The notes beneath the pieces were generated by a model. The model worked only from the letters and a program-made list of their open reading frames with translations. It searched no databases and was not told the origin of the DNA. A program made the position numbers and the translations under genes. From Pythium myriotylum (Eukaryota; Oomycota; Peronosporomycetes; Pythiales; Pythiaceae), in the NCBI GenBank assembly GCA_023091665.1, contig JALJCQ010000026.1:124001-188000 (forward strand): 64,000 bases of DNA, read 5' to 3'. This document shows positions 62,969 to 64,000 of the stretch, in pieces; positions within the stretch are counted from its first letter, which is position 1, and every line of letters starts with the position of its first letter.

Positions 62969-64000
62969 TCACGAGAGGTCCTCTAGATCAAAATCCTCGA
63001 GCTCGCCGTCGAAGAACCACTGCTTGATCGTCTCGTAAACGCCGAAACAGATGCCCACCTGCGGCATGATGGCCGTCATGCGGCACGACGCGCCCTTCCA
63101 CAGCGCCAACACACCTTCCTCCCGCACCGTCTTCGTCAAACAGTCCGCGACCCCACGGTACCGACCATCCTTGCCCTGCGTCATGATGCGCACGCAGATC
63201 ACGTCCAAAGGGTTCGTGATGAACGCCGACGTGCCGCCAGCCATGGACCCCATCACCAGCGACTCGACCGTCGTCAGCGGTCGGTCGTGGCCTTCGTTCT
63301 TGACGACGTACGTCTTGTAACTCTTCTTGAACGTCTCGTAGCACAGGAACGAGAAGGCCGAGAACATGGCGTCGACGCTCAAGCACGCCGTGTAGCCCGT
63401 GTAGAGTCCTCGGATGCCTTCGGACCGCAGGATCGTGGCCAGCGCGTGGAACGTGCCTCGGTAGTTCTGCTTGCGCGCGATGGCGCCCCCGCTCGCGAGA
63501 TGCGGGTTGCGGCCGAGCTGCAGACGGCTCTTGATGACCTCGCCGGGCACGCTGATGGTCGAGATGAGCGCCTCGCTCGCGGCACCGGAGAGGAAGTAGA
63601 CCACGCCGGCGTTCTTCTCCGACACTTGCGGCGCCGCGAGCGACTTGAGCGTCTCGTACGTGCCGAAGTAGATGGACGCGCACACGGGCGAGCACATCAT
63701 GGTCGTCGAGAGCCCCCCGAAGCAGCCGCGGATGCCCTCTGCGAGACCACGAGACCCACTCAAGTCAGCGTCTTGTCTTCGACGGAGTACCCACACACAC
63801 ATTGCGTACCGTTGCGCACGATGGTCATGGCCGAGCGCAGGATGCCGGCGTACTCGGCGGAGGCGGCGGTCTGCACTTTGATGCGCAGGTTGATGGTGTC
63901 GAGCGGATGGAGCATCGAGTCGGCGACCATGCCGGCGACGGCGCCCGAGAAGAAGGCGCGCGTGACGGGCGCCACCGAGGACGTGGCGACGGCCGGCGGC
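62969..64000 (-). CDS. Mitochondrial carrier family protein, 5' end beyond the window
   Basis: Two exons are visible: 64000-63810 (open to the edge, no start codon inside) and 63738-62969, joined over a 71-nt intron (GTACGC..GCAG). The junction reads TIVRNEGIRGCF. Three carrier repeats with signature motifs follow: HPLDTINLRIKVQ, SVPGEVIKSRLQ and NPLDVICVRIMTQ. Each repeat has the usual EG-x-RG-type block (EGIRGCFGG, EGIRGLYTGY, EGVLALWKGA). Such proteins exchange metabolites across the inner mitochondrial membrane through six helices. The PGE in repeat 2 recalls S-adenosylmethionine-type carriers, but the substrate is not determined. The C-terminus is acidic (ELEDFDLEDLS). Confidence 0.85.
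   Translation of the reverse strand, partial: AAGRRHVLGGARHARLLLGRRRRHGRRLDAPSARHHQPAHQSADRRLRRVRRHPALGHDHRAQRYAMCVWVLRRRQDADLSGSRGLAEGIRGCFGGLSTTMMCSPVCASIYFGTYETLKSLAAPQVSEKNAGVVYFLSGAASEALISTISVPGEVIKSRLQLGRNPHLASGGAIARKQNYRGTFHALATILRSEGIRGLYTGYTACLSVDAMFSAFSFLCYETFKKSYKTYVVKNEGHDRPLTTVESLVMGSMAGGTSAFITNPLDVICVRIMTQGKDGRYRGVADCLTKTVREEGVLALWKGASCRMTAIMPQVGICFGVYETIKQWFFDGELEDFDLEDLS

Noticed and set aside
1..64000. CRISPR array, rRNA genes or bacterial operon features
   Set aside because: No regularly spaced repeats or rRNA-like sequence are seen, and the gene structure is eukaryotic.

Overview
The window is nuclear DNA of a eukaryote, most probably an oomycete (Phytophthora/Pythium-type stramenopile). 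Genes are dense, GC-rich and nearly intronless. The few introns are short (about 70-150 nt) with GT-AG ends. The gene set fits: START-like/FYVE/GAF proteins in several copies, a folate-biopterin (BT1-type) transporter, a GH6 cellulase-family protein, a Crinkler-like N-terminal fragment and small secreted six-cysteine proteins. Inr-like start motifs of oomycete type lie about 40-60 nt upstream of three genes. Species cannot be named from this sequence.

Left part (1-5.5 kb): about 2.7 kb without a recognisable gene, a 3' relic of a FYVE/GAF gene, a three-exon secreted phospholipase A2-like gene ending in HIEL, a three-exon TAF10 gene, and a broken Crinkler N-terminus.

LRR-membrane cluster (5.9-25.5 kb): six members of one family, each with about six membrane segments followed by a leucine-rich-repeat ectodomain. 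A seventh member lies at 59.5-61.6 kb. Two are intact (13460-15553 and 20927-23020, both minus). They share a 1789-bp stretch that is virtually identical while both gene ends have diverged, which points to gene conversion. The other five are broken. One carries a 3.5-kb LINE-type element with an 11-bp target duplication. All five broken copies have a lesion in or next to the last membrane segment, so the membrane module and the LRR module are split.

Mobile-element and effector-like region (25.5-35 kb): a young, apparently intact Ty1/copia element (26226-31060, matching LTRs, 5-bp target duplication) lies beside a tandem pair of 89-residue secreted six-cysteine proteins. Between the pair are a small poly-C-tailed insertion and a Tc1/mariner-like DNA element with TA ends.

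Right part (35-64 kb): three closely related START-like/FYVE/GAF genes (minus) and a diverged fourth (plus), a membrane-anchored GH6 protein, a VWA-domain protein head-to-head with the BT1-type transporter, the isolated LRR-membrane gene with one in-frame TGA, and a mitochondrial carrier running off the right edge. The housekeeping-type genes look intact. Decay and mobile-element insertions concentrate in the LRR cluster and the small secreted gene region.
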